Shown here in pieces: positions 7,167 through 15,107 of a DNA stretch of 64,000 nucleotides. The stretch spans positions 13,502 through 77,501 of the forward strand of contig JAWLCO010000004.1 of NCBI GenBank assembly GCA_041687075.1. The letters are read 5' to 3'. The notes under the pieces were generated by a model. That model searched no databases. It had not been told where the DNA came from and saw only the letters and a list, made by a program, of their open reading frames with translations. Both the position numbers and the translations under genes were made by a program. This DNA is from ZC4RG25 sp041687075. Its GTDB lineage: Bacteria; Pseudomonadota; Alphaproteobacteria; Rhizobiales; Hyphomicrobiaceae. How positions within the stretch are numbered: the stretch's first letter is position 1; every line of letters begins with the position of its first letter.

Positions 7167-9338
7167 TCAGAACTGCGCCAGCACAGCCAGCAGCAGCAGC
7201 GCCACGATGTTGGTGATCTTGATGAGCGGGTTCACCGCCGGGCCGGCTGTGTCCTTGTATGGATCGCCGACCGTGTCACCGGTGACCGACGCCTTGTGCG
7301 CCTCGGAGCCCTTGACGTGCTTCACGCCGTCCTTGTCGACGAAGCCGTCCTCGAAGGACTTCTTGGCATTGTCCCAGGCGCCGCCGCCGGAGGTCATCGA
7401 GATGGCCACGAACAGACCCGTGACGATGACGCCGAGCAGCATGGCACCGACGGCCGAGAAGGCTGCGCTCTTGCCCGCTGCGCCGCCGCCGGCGACGAAG
7501 TAGATGACCAGGTACAGCACGATCGGGGACAGCACCGGCAGGAGCGACGGAATCACCATCTCCTTGATCGCGGCCCGCGTCAGCAGGTCGACGGCGGCAG
7601 CATAGTCAGGCCGCTCCGTACCCTTCATGATGCCGGGCTTCTCCCGGAACTGACGGCGCACTTCGAGCACGATGGCCCCACCCGCACGGCCGACCGCCGT
7701 CATGGCGATGCCGCCGAACAGGAACGGGATCAGACCGCCGATCAGCAGGCCCACAACCACGTAGGGGTTGGAGAGCTGGAAGTCCGGCTGTACGCCCTGG
7801 AAGTACTGGTAGGCCGTCGAGCCGGCGCGGTTCGCCTCGGAGATGAAGTGCTGCAGGTCGTAGCTGTAGGCTGCGAACAGCACCAGCGCGCCGAGACCGG
7901 CCGAGCCGATGGCATAGCCCTTGGTGACGGCCTTGGTCGTGTTGCCGACCGCATCAAGGGCGTCCGTCGAGCGGCGCACTTCCTTCGGCAGGCCCGACAT
8001 CTCGGCGATGCCGCCCGCGTTGTCCGTCACCGGACCGAAGGCGTCGAGCGCCACCACCATGCCTGCGAGGCCCAGCATCGTCGTCGTCGCGATGGCCGTC
8101 CCGAACAGGCCGGCGAGGTTATAGGTGACGATGATCCCGGCGATGATGACCAGCGTGGGCAGAGCGGTCGCTTCGAGCGAGATGGCAAGGCCCTGAATGA
8201 CGTTGGTGCCGTGCCCGGTGACGGATGCCTGCGAGATCGAGCGCACGGGACGGTAGCCGATGCCCGTGTAGTACTCGGTGATCCAGACAATGAGGCCCGT
8301 CACGGCGAGGCCGACGAGACCGCAGATGAACAGGTCCGTACCCGTGATGACCACCCCGACCGCAGTCCCCACGTCGCCCCAGGTGCCGAGAACGTACTGC
8401 GTCGCGATGAACAGGCCCGCAACGGACAGTACCGCCGAGGCGATGAAGCCGCGGTAGAGCGCGCCCATGATCGAGTTGTTGGCGCCGAGCTTCACGAAGT
8501 ATGTGCCGATGATCGAGGTGATGAGGCACGCCGCGCCGATGGCCAGCGGGTAGACCATCAGGTTCTCGAGGTTCGGCTGGCCGAGGAAGAAGATGGCCGC
8601 CAGAACCATGGTCGCGACCACGGTCACCGCGTAGGTCTCGAACAGGTCGGCTGCCATGCCGGCGCAGTCACCGACGTTGTCGCCGACGTTGTCTGCGATG
8701 GTTGCCGGGTTGCGGGGATCGTCCTCCGGGATGCCGGCCTCTACCTTGCCGACGAGGTCGCCGCCGACGTCGGCGCCCTTGGTGAAGATGCCACCACCCA
8801 GACGGGCGAAGATCGAGATCAGCGATGCGCCGAAACCGAGCGCCACGAGGGAGTCGATGACCACGCGGTCGGCAGTGTTATAGCCGAGCCCAAGCACGAG
8901 GAAGGTGTAGTAGACCGCCACGCCCAGCAGCGCGAGGCCGGCGACCAGCATGCCCGTTACGGCACCGGACTTGAATGCGATGTCGAGGCCGCTGGCCAGG
9001 GACACCGTCGCCGCCTGCGCCGTGCGCACGTTGGCACGTACGGAGACGTTCATGCCGATGTAGCCGGCAAGGCCCGACAGGATGGCACCGACCGCGAAGC
9101 CGATGGCTGTCCAGGTGCCGAGAAGGAGCAGAGCGAGGACGAAGATGGCAACGCCGGCAATGGCAATGGTGGTGTACTGCCGGTTGAGATAGGCGCTTGC
9201 GCCCTCTCGGATCGCGCCGGCGATCTCCTGCATCTTCTGATTGCCGGGGTCGGCCTTCATGACCGACTGGATGGTGAACACGGCGTAGATGATCGAGATC
9301 AGCCCTGCGGCGATGATCACCCAAAGCGCTAGAGTCAT
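7167..9338 (-). CDS. hppA: Membrane-bound proton-translocating pyrophosphatase, K+-independent type
   Basis: The protein couples pyrophosphate hydrolysis to proton pumping across the inner membrane. It has 723 residues and about 15-17 hydrophobic segments, typical for the family. The catalytic loop DVGGDLVGKVE (190-200) continues to DNVGDNVGD (216-224), providing the magnesium-pyrophosphate aspartates. At GNTTKAVTKG (465-474) the lysine (K469) and threonine (T472) are the residues that mark the K+-independent subclass; the K+-dependent subclass has alanine at the first position. A GAAGGAAG Shine-Dalgarno precedes the ATG. It lies downstream of thiL and ends at the bidirectional terminator. 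Confidence 0.97.
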   Translation of the reverse strand: MTLALWVIIAAGLISIIYAVFTIQSVMKADPGNQKMQEIAGAIREGASAYLNRQYTTIAIAGVAIFVLALLLLGTWTAIGFAVGAILSGLAGYIGMNVSVRANVRTAQAATVSLASGLDIAFKSGAVTGMLVAGLALLGVAVYYTFLVLGLGYNTADRVVIDSLVALGFGASLISIFARLGGGIFTKGADVGGDLVGKVEAGIPEDDPRNPATIADNVGDNVGDCAGMAADLFETYAVTVVATMVLAAIFFLGQPNLENLMVYPLAIGAACLITSIIGTYFVKLGANNSIMGALYRGFIASAVLSVAGLFIATQYVLGTWGDVGTAVGVVITGTDLFICGLVGLAVTGLIVWITEYYTGIGYRPVRSISQASVTGHGTNVIQGLAISLEATALPTLVIIAGIIVTYNLAGLFGTAIATTTMLGLAGMVVALDAFGPVTDNAGGIAEMSGLPKEVRRSTDALDAVGNTTKAVTKGYAIGSAGLGALVLFAAYSYDLQHFISEANRAGSTAYQYFQGVQPDFQLSNPYVVVGLLIGGLIPFLFGGIAMTAVGRAGGAIVLEVRRQFREKPGIMKGTERPDYAAAVDLLTRAAIKEMVIPSLLPVLSPIVLYLVIYFVAGGGAAGKSAAFSAVGAMLLGVIVTGLFVAISMTSGGGAWDNAKKSFEDGFVDKDGVKHVKGSEAHKASVTGDTVGDPYKDTAGPAVNPLIKITNIVALLLLAVLAQF

Positions 9339-9565
9339 GGGATTACTTCCTTCGTGCCGTAGTCAGTTCGCGGCAACACCGGCGAGGCGGAACCGCCGTC
9401 GCCGAGCATGGCCCCCCTTGGAGTAAGAGTGGTGCGAGATTCGTGCGGGCGGACCATGCCAAAACTGCTCTGTCGTTGCAACATGAACACAAGACGAGAT
9501 TCGCCGGGAGAAGGGCCGTGTGGTGCGGCGCGGTGCCGCCACAGCTCACCTGTGTGGCGGAATGG

Positions 9566-10552
9566 TCACCCCTGGAAGTGATCGTAGCCGGGCCGGGTGA
9601 GCTCAAGGGGCTTCCCGTCCGAACCGAGCACGCGTACGCCGCGGCCCTGATGCAGATAACCGATGCGCGTCACCGGAACACCGCCCGTCCGCGCGCTCGC
9701 TTCGAATGCGGCAGCCTGGGCCGGAGCTACCGCGGCGAGGACCTCGTAATCATCGCCGCCCGTCAGCGGGAGCTCGCGGAGTTCTGGCCGCAACTCGACT
9801 GCACGCCGGGCGGCTGCCGAGAGAGGGACCGCATCGGCGCGAACCTCGGCCGCAAGGGCCGAGGCGCGGCACAAGCGGCCGAGGTCCTTGACGAGCCCAT
9901 CCGATATATCCATTGCCGCGGTTGCGTGATCGAGCAACGCGTCCCGCAGCCCCACCCGCGGCTCCGGCCGCAGATAGCGCTGCTCGAGAAACGAGCTGTC
10001 CGCAGGGGGCAGTCCGGGTGGCACTTTCAGCCCGATCGCCGAATCGCCGAGCGAGCCGGAGACGTAGACGAGGTCGCCAGCCTTCGCCGTCCCGCGCCGG
10101 ACCATACGCCCGCTCGGAACGCTGCCGATGGCCATGATGGTCACCGACAATGGCGCATTCGGCCGCCTGTCCGTATCGCCGCCCATGAGCACGAGGCCGA
10201 AGCGGTCCTGTGCTGCCTTGAGGCCTCCGCTGAAGCGCTCGAGCCAATCACCACCCGGCGTGCTCGGGAAGGCGAGGGAGAGAAGATAGCCGACCGGCCG
10301 CGCGGCCTTTGCGGCAAGGTCCGACACGTTCACCGCGACGGCCTTCCAGGCGATGTCCTCTGGCGCGTCCCCGGCGCGGAAGTGAATGCCCTCTGCAATC
10401 GCGTCGGTTTTCAGTACGAGGTCGTGCCCCGGCTCGGGCGTCAGGGCCGCACAGTCCTCGTCGAGGCCGAATGCGCCTGGGAAGCCGGCCGTCAGCGGCC
10501 CGAAGGTGCCGCGGATAAGGGCGTCCTCGCCTGTGATGCCGTCCTCTCCCAT
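9566..10552 (-). CDS. thiL: Thiamine-monophosphate kinase
   Basis: ThiL phosphorylates thiamine monophosphate to the cofactor thiamine diphosphate. The 328-residue protein shows the PurM-like kinase elements: the N-terminal LDEDCAALTP, the metal-binding TDAIAEGIHF, the segment WKAVAVNVSDLAAKAARP and the glycine-rich MGGDTDR. The C-terminal half has AAMDISDGLVKDL. It follows nusB by 15 bp and precedes hppA, the canonical alphaproteobacterial order. Several GTG/ATG alternatives near the N-terminus make the exact start uncertain by a few codons. Confidence 0.94.
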   Translation of the reverse strand: MGEDGITGEDALIRGTFGPLTAGFPGAFGLDEDCAALTPEPGHDLVLKTDAIAEGIHFRAGDAPEDIAWKAVAVNVSDLAAKAARPVGYLLSLAFPSTPGGDWLERFSGGLKAAQDRFGLVLMGGDTDRRPNAPLSVTIMAIGSVPSGRMVRRGTAKAGDLVYVSGSLGDSAIGLKVPPGLPPADSSFLEQRYLRPEPRVGLRDALLDHATAAMDISDGLVKDLGRLCRASALAAEVRADAVPLSAAARRAVELRPELRELPLTGGDDYEVLAAVAPAQAAAFEASARTGGVPVTRIGYLHQGRGVRVLGSDGKPLELTRPGYDHFQG

Positions 10553-10567
10553 GTCACCGGCCCGCCT

Positions 10568-11065
10568 CTAGCCTGCGTGGCCGCGGGGCCTGTCTGCAAA
10601 CTCTGCAGGCCGCAGGCGCCGTGCGATCTTGTCGAGCACGCCGTTAACGACCTTCGGCTCGTCCTCGGAGAAGAACGCGTGGGCGATCTCGATGTACTCG
10701 TTGATGACGACGCGGCCGGGCACATCCGGCCGTTCCATCAGCTCATAGACGCCGGATCGCAGAATGGCCCGCAGGATGGAGTCGACCCGGCCCAGGTTCC
10801 AGCCTGCGGCGAGCTGCTGGTTGACGAGCGGGTCGATGTCCCGCTGGCGGCGGACGACGCCGCGCAGCAGCTCGGCAAAGAACGTCGGATCGGCGCCGAC
10901 GATGGCATCCCCGGGCTCGGCCTGCAGAAACCGCAGGTTCTGGAACTCGTCGATGACCGCGTTGAGGTCAGTCTGGGCCATGTCCATCTGGTACAGGCCC
11001 TGCACGGCGGCAACGCGGGCCGCGCTGCGCGGATTCCGCTTCACGGTATTCTCTTCGGATGTCAT
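10568..11065 (-). CDS. nusB: Transcription antitermination factor NusB
   Basis: The 165-residue all-helical protein binds boxA RNA together with NusE during rRNA antitermination. Family features are RSAARVAAVQGLYQMD at the N-terminus, then LRGVVRRQRDIDPLVNQQL, the ELMERPDVPGRVVINEYIEIAHAF run (split across two helices) and FVNGVLDKIAR-like VNGVLDKIARRL at the C-terminus. The ATG overlaps the ribH stop by 4 bp, so translation is coupled to ribH as in many alphaproteobacteria. Confidence 0.95.
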   Translation of the reverse strand: MTSEENTVKRNPRSAARVAAVQGLYQMDMAQTDLNAVIDEFQNLRFLQAEPGDAIVGADPTFFAELLRGVVRRQRDIDPLVNQQLAAGWNLGRVDSILRAILRSGVYELMERPDVPGRVVINEYIEIAHAFFSEDEPKVVNGVLDKIARRLRPAEFADRPRGHAG

Positions 11066-11586
11066 GCGCCCTGGCCTTGGAACTGCCGGGCGATCTCAAT
11101 GAGCTGCAGGCAGGCGCGCGCCGCGTCGCCACCCTTGCCGTCGCGGCCGCCTTTCGCACGCTCGAGTGCCTGCGCTTCGGTGTCGACCGTGAGTATGCCG
11201 TTGCCGACGGGCACACCATGGCGGATGGCCACGTCCATCAGCCAGTGGTTCGCGTTGTTGCAGACGATGTCGTAGTGCGCCGTCTCGCCGCGAATGACGC
11301 AGCCTAGGGCAATGGCGCCGCTGTACCACGCACTTGGCGCCGTAGCCGGGATCAGTCCTGTGCTGACGGCTTGGGTCAAAACCTGAGGGATTTCCAGAGC
11401 ACCCGGCACCGTCACCCGGTCGTATGCGGCACCGGCTGCCTCGAGCTCCGCAACCGCGCCTTCCAGAAGCGCATCGCAGATATGGTCGTAGAACCGCCCC
11501 TCTATGATCAGGATCCGGAAACGCGGCCGCCCCGACATGGTGCTGCCCGTCGTCGTAACCGTCGTGCGTGAACCCCGTCCGACCAT
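11062..11586 (-). CDS. ribH: 6,7-dimethyl-8-ribityllumazine synthase
   Basis: RibH condenses the RibA/D-derived pyrimidine with dihydroxybutanone phosphate, the penultimate step of riboflavin synthesis. The 174-residue protein shows FRILIIEGRFYDHI near the N-terminus, VPGALEIPQVL, the catalytic segment ALGCVIRGETAHYDIVCN with the conserved histidine, and GVPVGNGILTVDTEAQALER. The first ATG is 6 bp from the ribB stop; a second in-frame ATG 16 codons on (MSGRPRF) is a plausible alternative start. It overlaps nusB by 4 bp. Confidence 0.95.
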   Translation of the reverse strand: MVGRGSRTTVTTTGSTMSGRPRFRILIIEGRFYDHICDALLEGAVAELEAAGAAYDRVTVPGALEIPQVLTQAVSTGLIPATAPSAWYSGAIALGCVIRGETAHYDIVCNNANHWLMDVAIRHGVPVGNGILTVDTEAQALERAKGGRDGKGGDAARACLQLIEIARQFQGQGA

Positions 11587-11592
11587 GATGCT

Positions 11593-12753
11593 TCAGCCGA
11601 TCCTGCGCTGCTCGACGATTTTCAATCCGTAACCTTCGAGGCCGACATAGACGGAAGCGGGGGAGTTCGTAAGGAGCACCATGTCGCGGACGCCCAGATC
11701 CCGCAGGATCTGCGAGCCGACGCCGATCTCGACCAGCCGGCGCTCCTCGCCTTCGGCCTTGCGCGGCGCGAGGCCCGAGCGCTCACCGATCCAGTTGGAG
11801 ACCGACTTCGGCCTGAGATCGCGGATCAGCACCAGCACACCACGGCCTTCCTGCTCGATGGCCCGCATGGACTGTGCAATGAGCGAATCGCCGGCCACCT
11901 CCGTGCTCGATCCGATCCCCAGCATGTCCGACAGCATGTTGATGGCGTGAACACGCACCAGCACCGGCCCCGGCTTCGAGAGGTCACCTTTCACCAGAGC
12001 CAGATGCTCGACCGGCTCGACCGTGGTCTCGTAGACGTAGAGCTCGAAAGCCCCGCCAAAGGCGCTTTCCACCTGCCGGCGCGCGACAGGCTTCACGATG
12101 CGATCGTTGCGGAGGCGGAATGCGATCAGGTCCTCGATGGTTCCGATCTTGAGCCCATGCCGCTGCGCAAACGGCACGAGGTCCGGCATTCGCGCCATGG
12201 TGCCGTCCTCGTTCATGATCTCGCAGATCACCGCTGCCGGATAGAGACCGGCCATGCGCGCGAGGTCGACCGAGGCCTCCGTGTGGCCGGCGCGGACGAG
12301 CACGCCACCTTCGCGCGCAACGAGCGGGAAGACGTGCCCCGGAGAGACGATGTCGTCGTAATCCTTTGTCGGATCGATCGCAGTCGCGATGGTCCGTGCC
12401 CGGTCGTGGGCCGAAATGCCGGTCGTAATGCCCTCGCGCGCTTCGATCGACACCGTGAACGCTGTGCCGGTCCGCGAGGCGTTGGCGCGGACCATCGACT
12501 CCAGCCGGAGCTGCTCCGCGCGGGCCTTGGTCAGCGTCAGGCAGATGAGGCCGCGGCCATGCTTGGCCATGAAGTTGATGGCATCGGGTGTCGCCATCTG
12601 TGCGGGGATGACGAGGTCGCCCTCGTTCTCGCGGTCCTCGGCGTCGACCAGGATGACCATGCGTCCGTTGCGCAGGTCCTCCAGGAGCTCCGGCGTAGTA
12701 GAGAGGACGCCCTGCCCCTCCGAGTACTGAACCGTATTGAGGGACTTGCTCAC
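11593..12753 (-). CDS. ribB: 3,4-dihydroxy-2-butanone-4-phosphate synthase with degenerate GTP cyclohydrolase II-like domain (RibBX type)
   Basis: The N-terminal domain (about 15-220) is a complete RibB: VDAEDRENEGDL, MAKHGRGLICLTL, FTVSIEAREG, GHVFPL and HTEASVDLARMAG. It converts ribulose 5-phosphate to the four-carbon riboflavin precursor. The C-terminal domain (about 230-386) resembles GTP cyclohydrolase II, but the zinc cysteines of the canonical HSECLTGD and RCDCG motifs are missing: the sequence reads VRVHAINMLSDMLG then IGSSTEVAG. GTP cyclohydrolase activity is therefore unlikely. Such RibBX variants are described in Proteobacteria, so a separate ribA would be expected elsewhere. It overlaps ribE by 4 bp. 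Confidence 0.92.
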   Translation of the reverse strand: MSKSLNTVQYSEGQGVLSTTPELLEDLRNGRMVILVDAEDRENEGDLVIPAQMATPDAINFMAKHGRGLICLTLTKARAEQLRLESMVRANASRTGTAFTVSIEAREGITTGISAHDRARTIATAIDPTKDYDDIVSPGHVFPLVAREGGVLVRAGHTEASVDLARMAGLYPAAVICEIMNEDGTMARMPDLVPFAQRHGLKIGTIEDLIAFRLRNDRIVKPVARRQVESAFGGAFELYVYETTVEPVEHLALVKGDLSKPGPVLVRVHAINMLSDMLGIGSSTEVAGDSLIAQSMRAIEQEGRGVLVLIRDLRPKSVSNWIGERSGLAPRKAEGEERRLVEIGVGSQILRDLGVRDMVLLTNSPASVYVGLEGYGLKIVEQRRIG

Positions 12754-13343
12754 CGGCGAAACTCCAAAAGGCGCGCCACATAGCGCGCGAAAAGATCGAC
12801 TTCGAGATTGACGAGATGGCCCGCCGTTTTGGCCCCCCAGGTCGTCACCGTCAAGGTATGGGGGATGACGTTCACGCCGAACCGGCTGCCTGCGACTTCA
12901 TTGACCGTCAGCGAGGTTCCATCGAGCGCCACCGAGCCTTTCGGTGCGATGTAGAGCGCCAGATGCTCCGGCGCCTCGAAGGTGAACCGCTGGCTTTCGC
13001 CGTCGGGCTGAATATCGACGATCCGGGCCACGCCGTCGACGTGACCGGTCACGATGTGCCCGCCAAGCTCGTCACCGGCCGCGAGCGAGCGCTCCAGGTT
13101 GATCCGCTGGCCCGGCTGCCAGCTCTCGATCGTCGTCTTGGAGCGGGTTTCATTCGAAGTATCGACGCTGAACACGCTGCCCTGGCTGGATGGCTCGACC
13201 GCGGTCACCGTCAGGCAGCAGCCATCGCAGGCAATCGAGGCGCCGAGCTTGATCGAGTCCGCCGCGTAGGATGAGCGGATCGAGAACCGCCCGCCGTCGC
13301 GCGCGACGACCTCGCCGATATCCGTAATGATGCCAGTAAACAT
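12750..13343 (-). CDS. ribE: Riboflavin synthase alpha chain
   Basis: This enzyme dismutates two lumazine molecules to riboflavin. The 197-residue protein has the expected two internally repeated barrel domains: MFTGIITDIGEV with SIACDGCCLTV in the first, and GGHIVTGHVDGV with SVALDGTSLTVNEV in the second. The MFTGI N-terminus is diagnostic and fixes the start. It lies 62 bp after ribD and overlaps ribB by 4 bp. No FMN riboswitch is visible in the ribD-ribE gap. Confidence 0.96.
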   Translation of the reverse strand: MFTGIITDIGEVVARDGGRFSIRSSYAADSIKLGASIACDGCCLTVTAVEPSSQGSVFSVDTSNETRSKTTIESWQPGQRINLERSLAAGDELGGHIVTGHVDGVARIVDIQPDGESQRFTFEAPEHLALYIAPKGSVALDGTSLTVNEVAGSRFGVNVIPHTLTVTTWGAKTAGHLVNLEVDLFARYVARLLEFRR

Positions 13344-13405
13344 GAGTGCTCGCGTTTGTTAGATGCGCTGATCGTATAGCGTCGTCGGAGCCGTCGGCGC
13401 CTCGC

Positions 13406-14554
13406 TCATGCCAGCCGGATGCGGCGGCAAAAGACCATCATATCATCGGAGCCGACCGTGCGCTGCGCCGTCAGCATCAAATCGATGCCAGGGAGGTATG
13501 CAGCCGGCGGCCGTCTGACAACGCCCTCTATGCCGCGGGCCTGAAATACGATGGCTTCGTCGACGAAGCCGGCCCGGGCAAACGAGCGCCAGACCGCCGG
13601 CCCGCCCTCGACGAGCAGCCTTGTGACGTTCCGCGCGGCCAGGGCCTCGGTGACTGCTGGGAGCCAGAGCGTGCCGTCGATCACGCGAACGGAAACAACC
13701 TCACAGCCATGCTCCTCGAGTGCCGCCCGCCTCTGAGCGTCGGCGTCCGGCCCGCAGAATATAACGACGGGAACCTCGCGCGCCGTGTGGATGAGCTTGC
13801 TGCCGAGGCTGATGTCGAGGTCGCGCGCCAGCACGACACGCGCCGGCGAGCGGTTCGCCAGGCCTGGCAATCGGCAGGTGAGCTCGGGATCATCATCGCG
13901 GACCGTACGGCTGCCGACGAGGATGGCATCGCTCATCGCCCGCAGCAGATGCCCTCGGGCGCGTGCCTCCGGTCCGGTGACCCAAACGGGCTTGCCATCA
14001 GACCCCCGCGGCACAGTGCCGTCGGCGGCGAGCGCCAGCTTGAGCTGGATGAACGGCCGCCGCTCGCTGACCCGCAGAATATGTCCTCGGGTAACCCAGT
14101 CGGCCTGCTCGCTTCGCACGCCGCGCGTGACGGAGATGCCGGCAGCCCGCAGGCGATCTAGTCCGCGCCCGGCGACCCGCGGATCGGGATCCTCAATGCC
14201 GACCACGACGCGCGCCACCCCCGCCTCGACCAGAGCATCGGCACAAGGCGGCGTGCCGCCGTAGTGGGAGCAGGGCTCCAGCGTGACGTACATCGTGGCC
14301 CCGCGGGCGCGTGAACCAGCGCGACGCAACGCCTCCGTCTCGGCATGAGGACGGCCGCCAGGCTGAGTCCAGCCGCGTGCGATCACCTCGCCAGACGCTT
14401 CATCGACAATCACCGCGCCGACGGATGGATTGGGGGCGGTTGTCCCGAGACCCCGCCGCGCGAGCATCAGGGCGACGTCCATATAGCGGCGATCGCGCTC
14501 GGACTGGGCGTCACTCGAAATCGTTCTGGCCATGAGCTTTCTGGCCGGCGCCAT
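13406..14554 (-). CDS. ribD: Bifunctional pyrimidine deaminase/reductase RibD
   Basis: RibD deaminates and then reduces the pyrimidine made by GTP cyclohydrolase II. The N-terminal deaminase carries the zinc set H70-A-E72 (RPHAETEALRRAG) and C95/C104 (LEPCSHYGGTPPC). The C-terminal reductase (about 160-375) has LKLALAADG, WVTGPEARARGHLLRAMSDAILVG-type and LLVEGGPAVWRSF segments. The protein is 382 residues from this ATG; a second ATG seven codons later is equally possible. Either start overlaps the 3' end of nrdR, indicating an nrdR-ribD-ribE-ribB-ribH-nusB unit. Confidence 0.95.
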   Translation of the reverse strand: MAPARKLMARTISSDAQSERDRRYMDVALMLARRGLGTTAPNPSVGAVIVDEASGEVIARGWTQPGGRPHAETEALRRAGSRARGATMYVTLEPCSHYGGTPPCADALVEAGVARVVVGIEDPDPRVAGRGLDRLRAAGISVTRGVRSEQADWVTRGHILRVSERRPFIQLKLALAADGTVPRGSDGKPVWVTGPEARARGHLLRAMSDAILVGSRTVRDDDPELTCRLPGLANRSPARVVLARDLDISLGSKLIHTAREVPVVIFCGPDADAQRRAALEEHGCEVVSVRVIDGTLWLPAVTEALAARNVTRLLVEGGPAVWRSFARAGFVDEAIVFQARGIEGVVRRPPAAYLPGIDLMLTAQRTVGSDDMMVFCRRIRLA

Positions 14555-15005
14555 TTCCCTTCGCGATTTCGGTCAGGACCTCCTGGAAGTCCGACGCCTC
14601 GCGAAAATCGCGGTAGACGGACGCAAACCGCACGTAGGCAACGGGATCGAGCCCGCGCAGCGCTTCGCAGACGATCTCGCCGATGGCGGAGGATGCAATT
14701 TCCTGCTCTCCCGTGCTCTCGAGCTGCCGGACGATGCCCGAGACCATGCGGTCTATCCGCTCCCGCTCCACCGGCCGTTTGCGCAAGGCAATTTCCACCG
14801 AACGGGCCAGTTTGTCGCGATCGAAAGGCACCTTGCGGCCCGAGCGCTTGATGACCGTGATTTCGCGCAGCTGCACCCGCTCGAAGGTCGTGAACCTGCC
14901 GCCACAGTCCGGACAGACTCGCCGCCGGCGAATGGCCGCGTTCTCCTCCGTCGGCCGGCTGTCCTTCACCTGCGTATCGCCGCCGCCGCAGAACGGGCAA
15001 CGCAT
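14511..15005 (-). CDS. nrdR: Transcriptional repressor NrdR
   Basis: NrdR senses dATP/ATP and represses ribonucleotide reductase genes. The 164-residue protein opens with MRCPFCGGGDTQVKDSR and VCPDCGGRFTTFER, the four-cysteine zinc ribbon. The ATP-cone follows with VIKRSGRKVPFDRDKLARS and the conserved VAYVRFASVYRDF near residue 125-140. It overlaps ribD at its 3' end. Upstream, an 8-bp-period repeat array fills the gap to glyA. Confidence 0.97.
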   Translation of the reverse strand: MRCPFCGGGDTQVKDSRPTEENAAIRRRRVCPDCGGRFTTFERVQLREITVIKRSGRKVPFDRDKLARSVEIALRKRPVERERIDRMVSGIVRQLESTGEQEIASSAIGEIVCEALRGLDPVAYVRFASVYRDFREASDFQEVLTEIAKGNGAGQKAHGQNDFE

Positions 15006-15025
15006 GGGGTGATCTCCTTAGTGGG

Positions 15026-15107
15026 CGTGAAATCGTGAAGTCGTGAATTCGTGAATTTGTGATCCCACGACCTGGCGATCTCACGATCTCACAACCTCAC
15101 GAATCAC
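15026..15107. repeat. 8-bp-period array in two opposed arms (nrdR-glyA gap)
   Basis: The left arm is five 8-bp units: CGTGAAAT, CGTGAAGT, CGTGAATT, CGTGAATT and TGTGATCC. The right arm directly follows as the reverse-complement type: CCACGACC, TGGCGATC, TCACGATC, TCACAACC and TCACGAAT. The arms face each other and can form a long imperfect hairpin. The last right-arm unit supplies the glyA stop codon and preceding bases, so the array reaches into the gene. The same unit recurs around 24.0-24.25 kb. Confidence 0.8.

Noticed and set aside
7296..9332. 678-residue plus-strand frame opposite hppA
   Set aside because: It is an antisense shadow of the GC-rich hppA gene; its composition (Arg/Asp/Gly/His-rich, no domains) is not protein-like.
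9443..11275. 610-residue plus-strand frame opposite thiL, nusB and ribH
   Set aside because: It spans three well-supported minus-strand genes and shows no family motif; an antisense shadow.
13344..13405. FMN riboswitch in front of ribE
   Set aside because: The ribD-ribE gap is only 62 bp and shows none of the conserved RFN helices.
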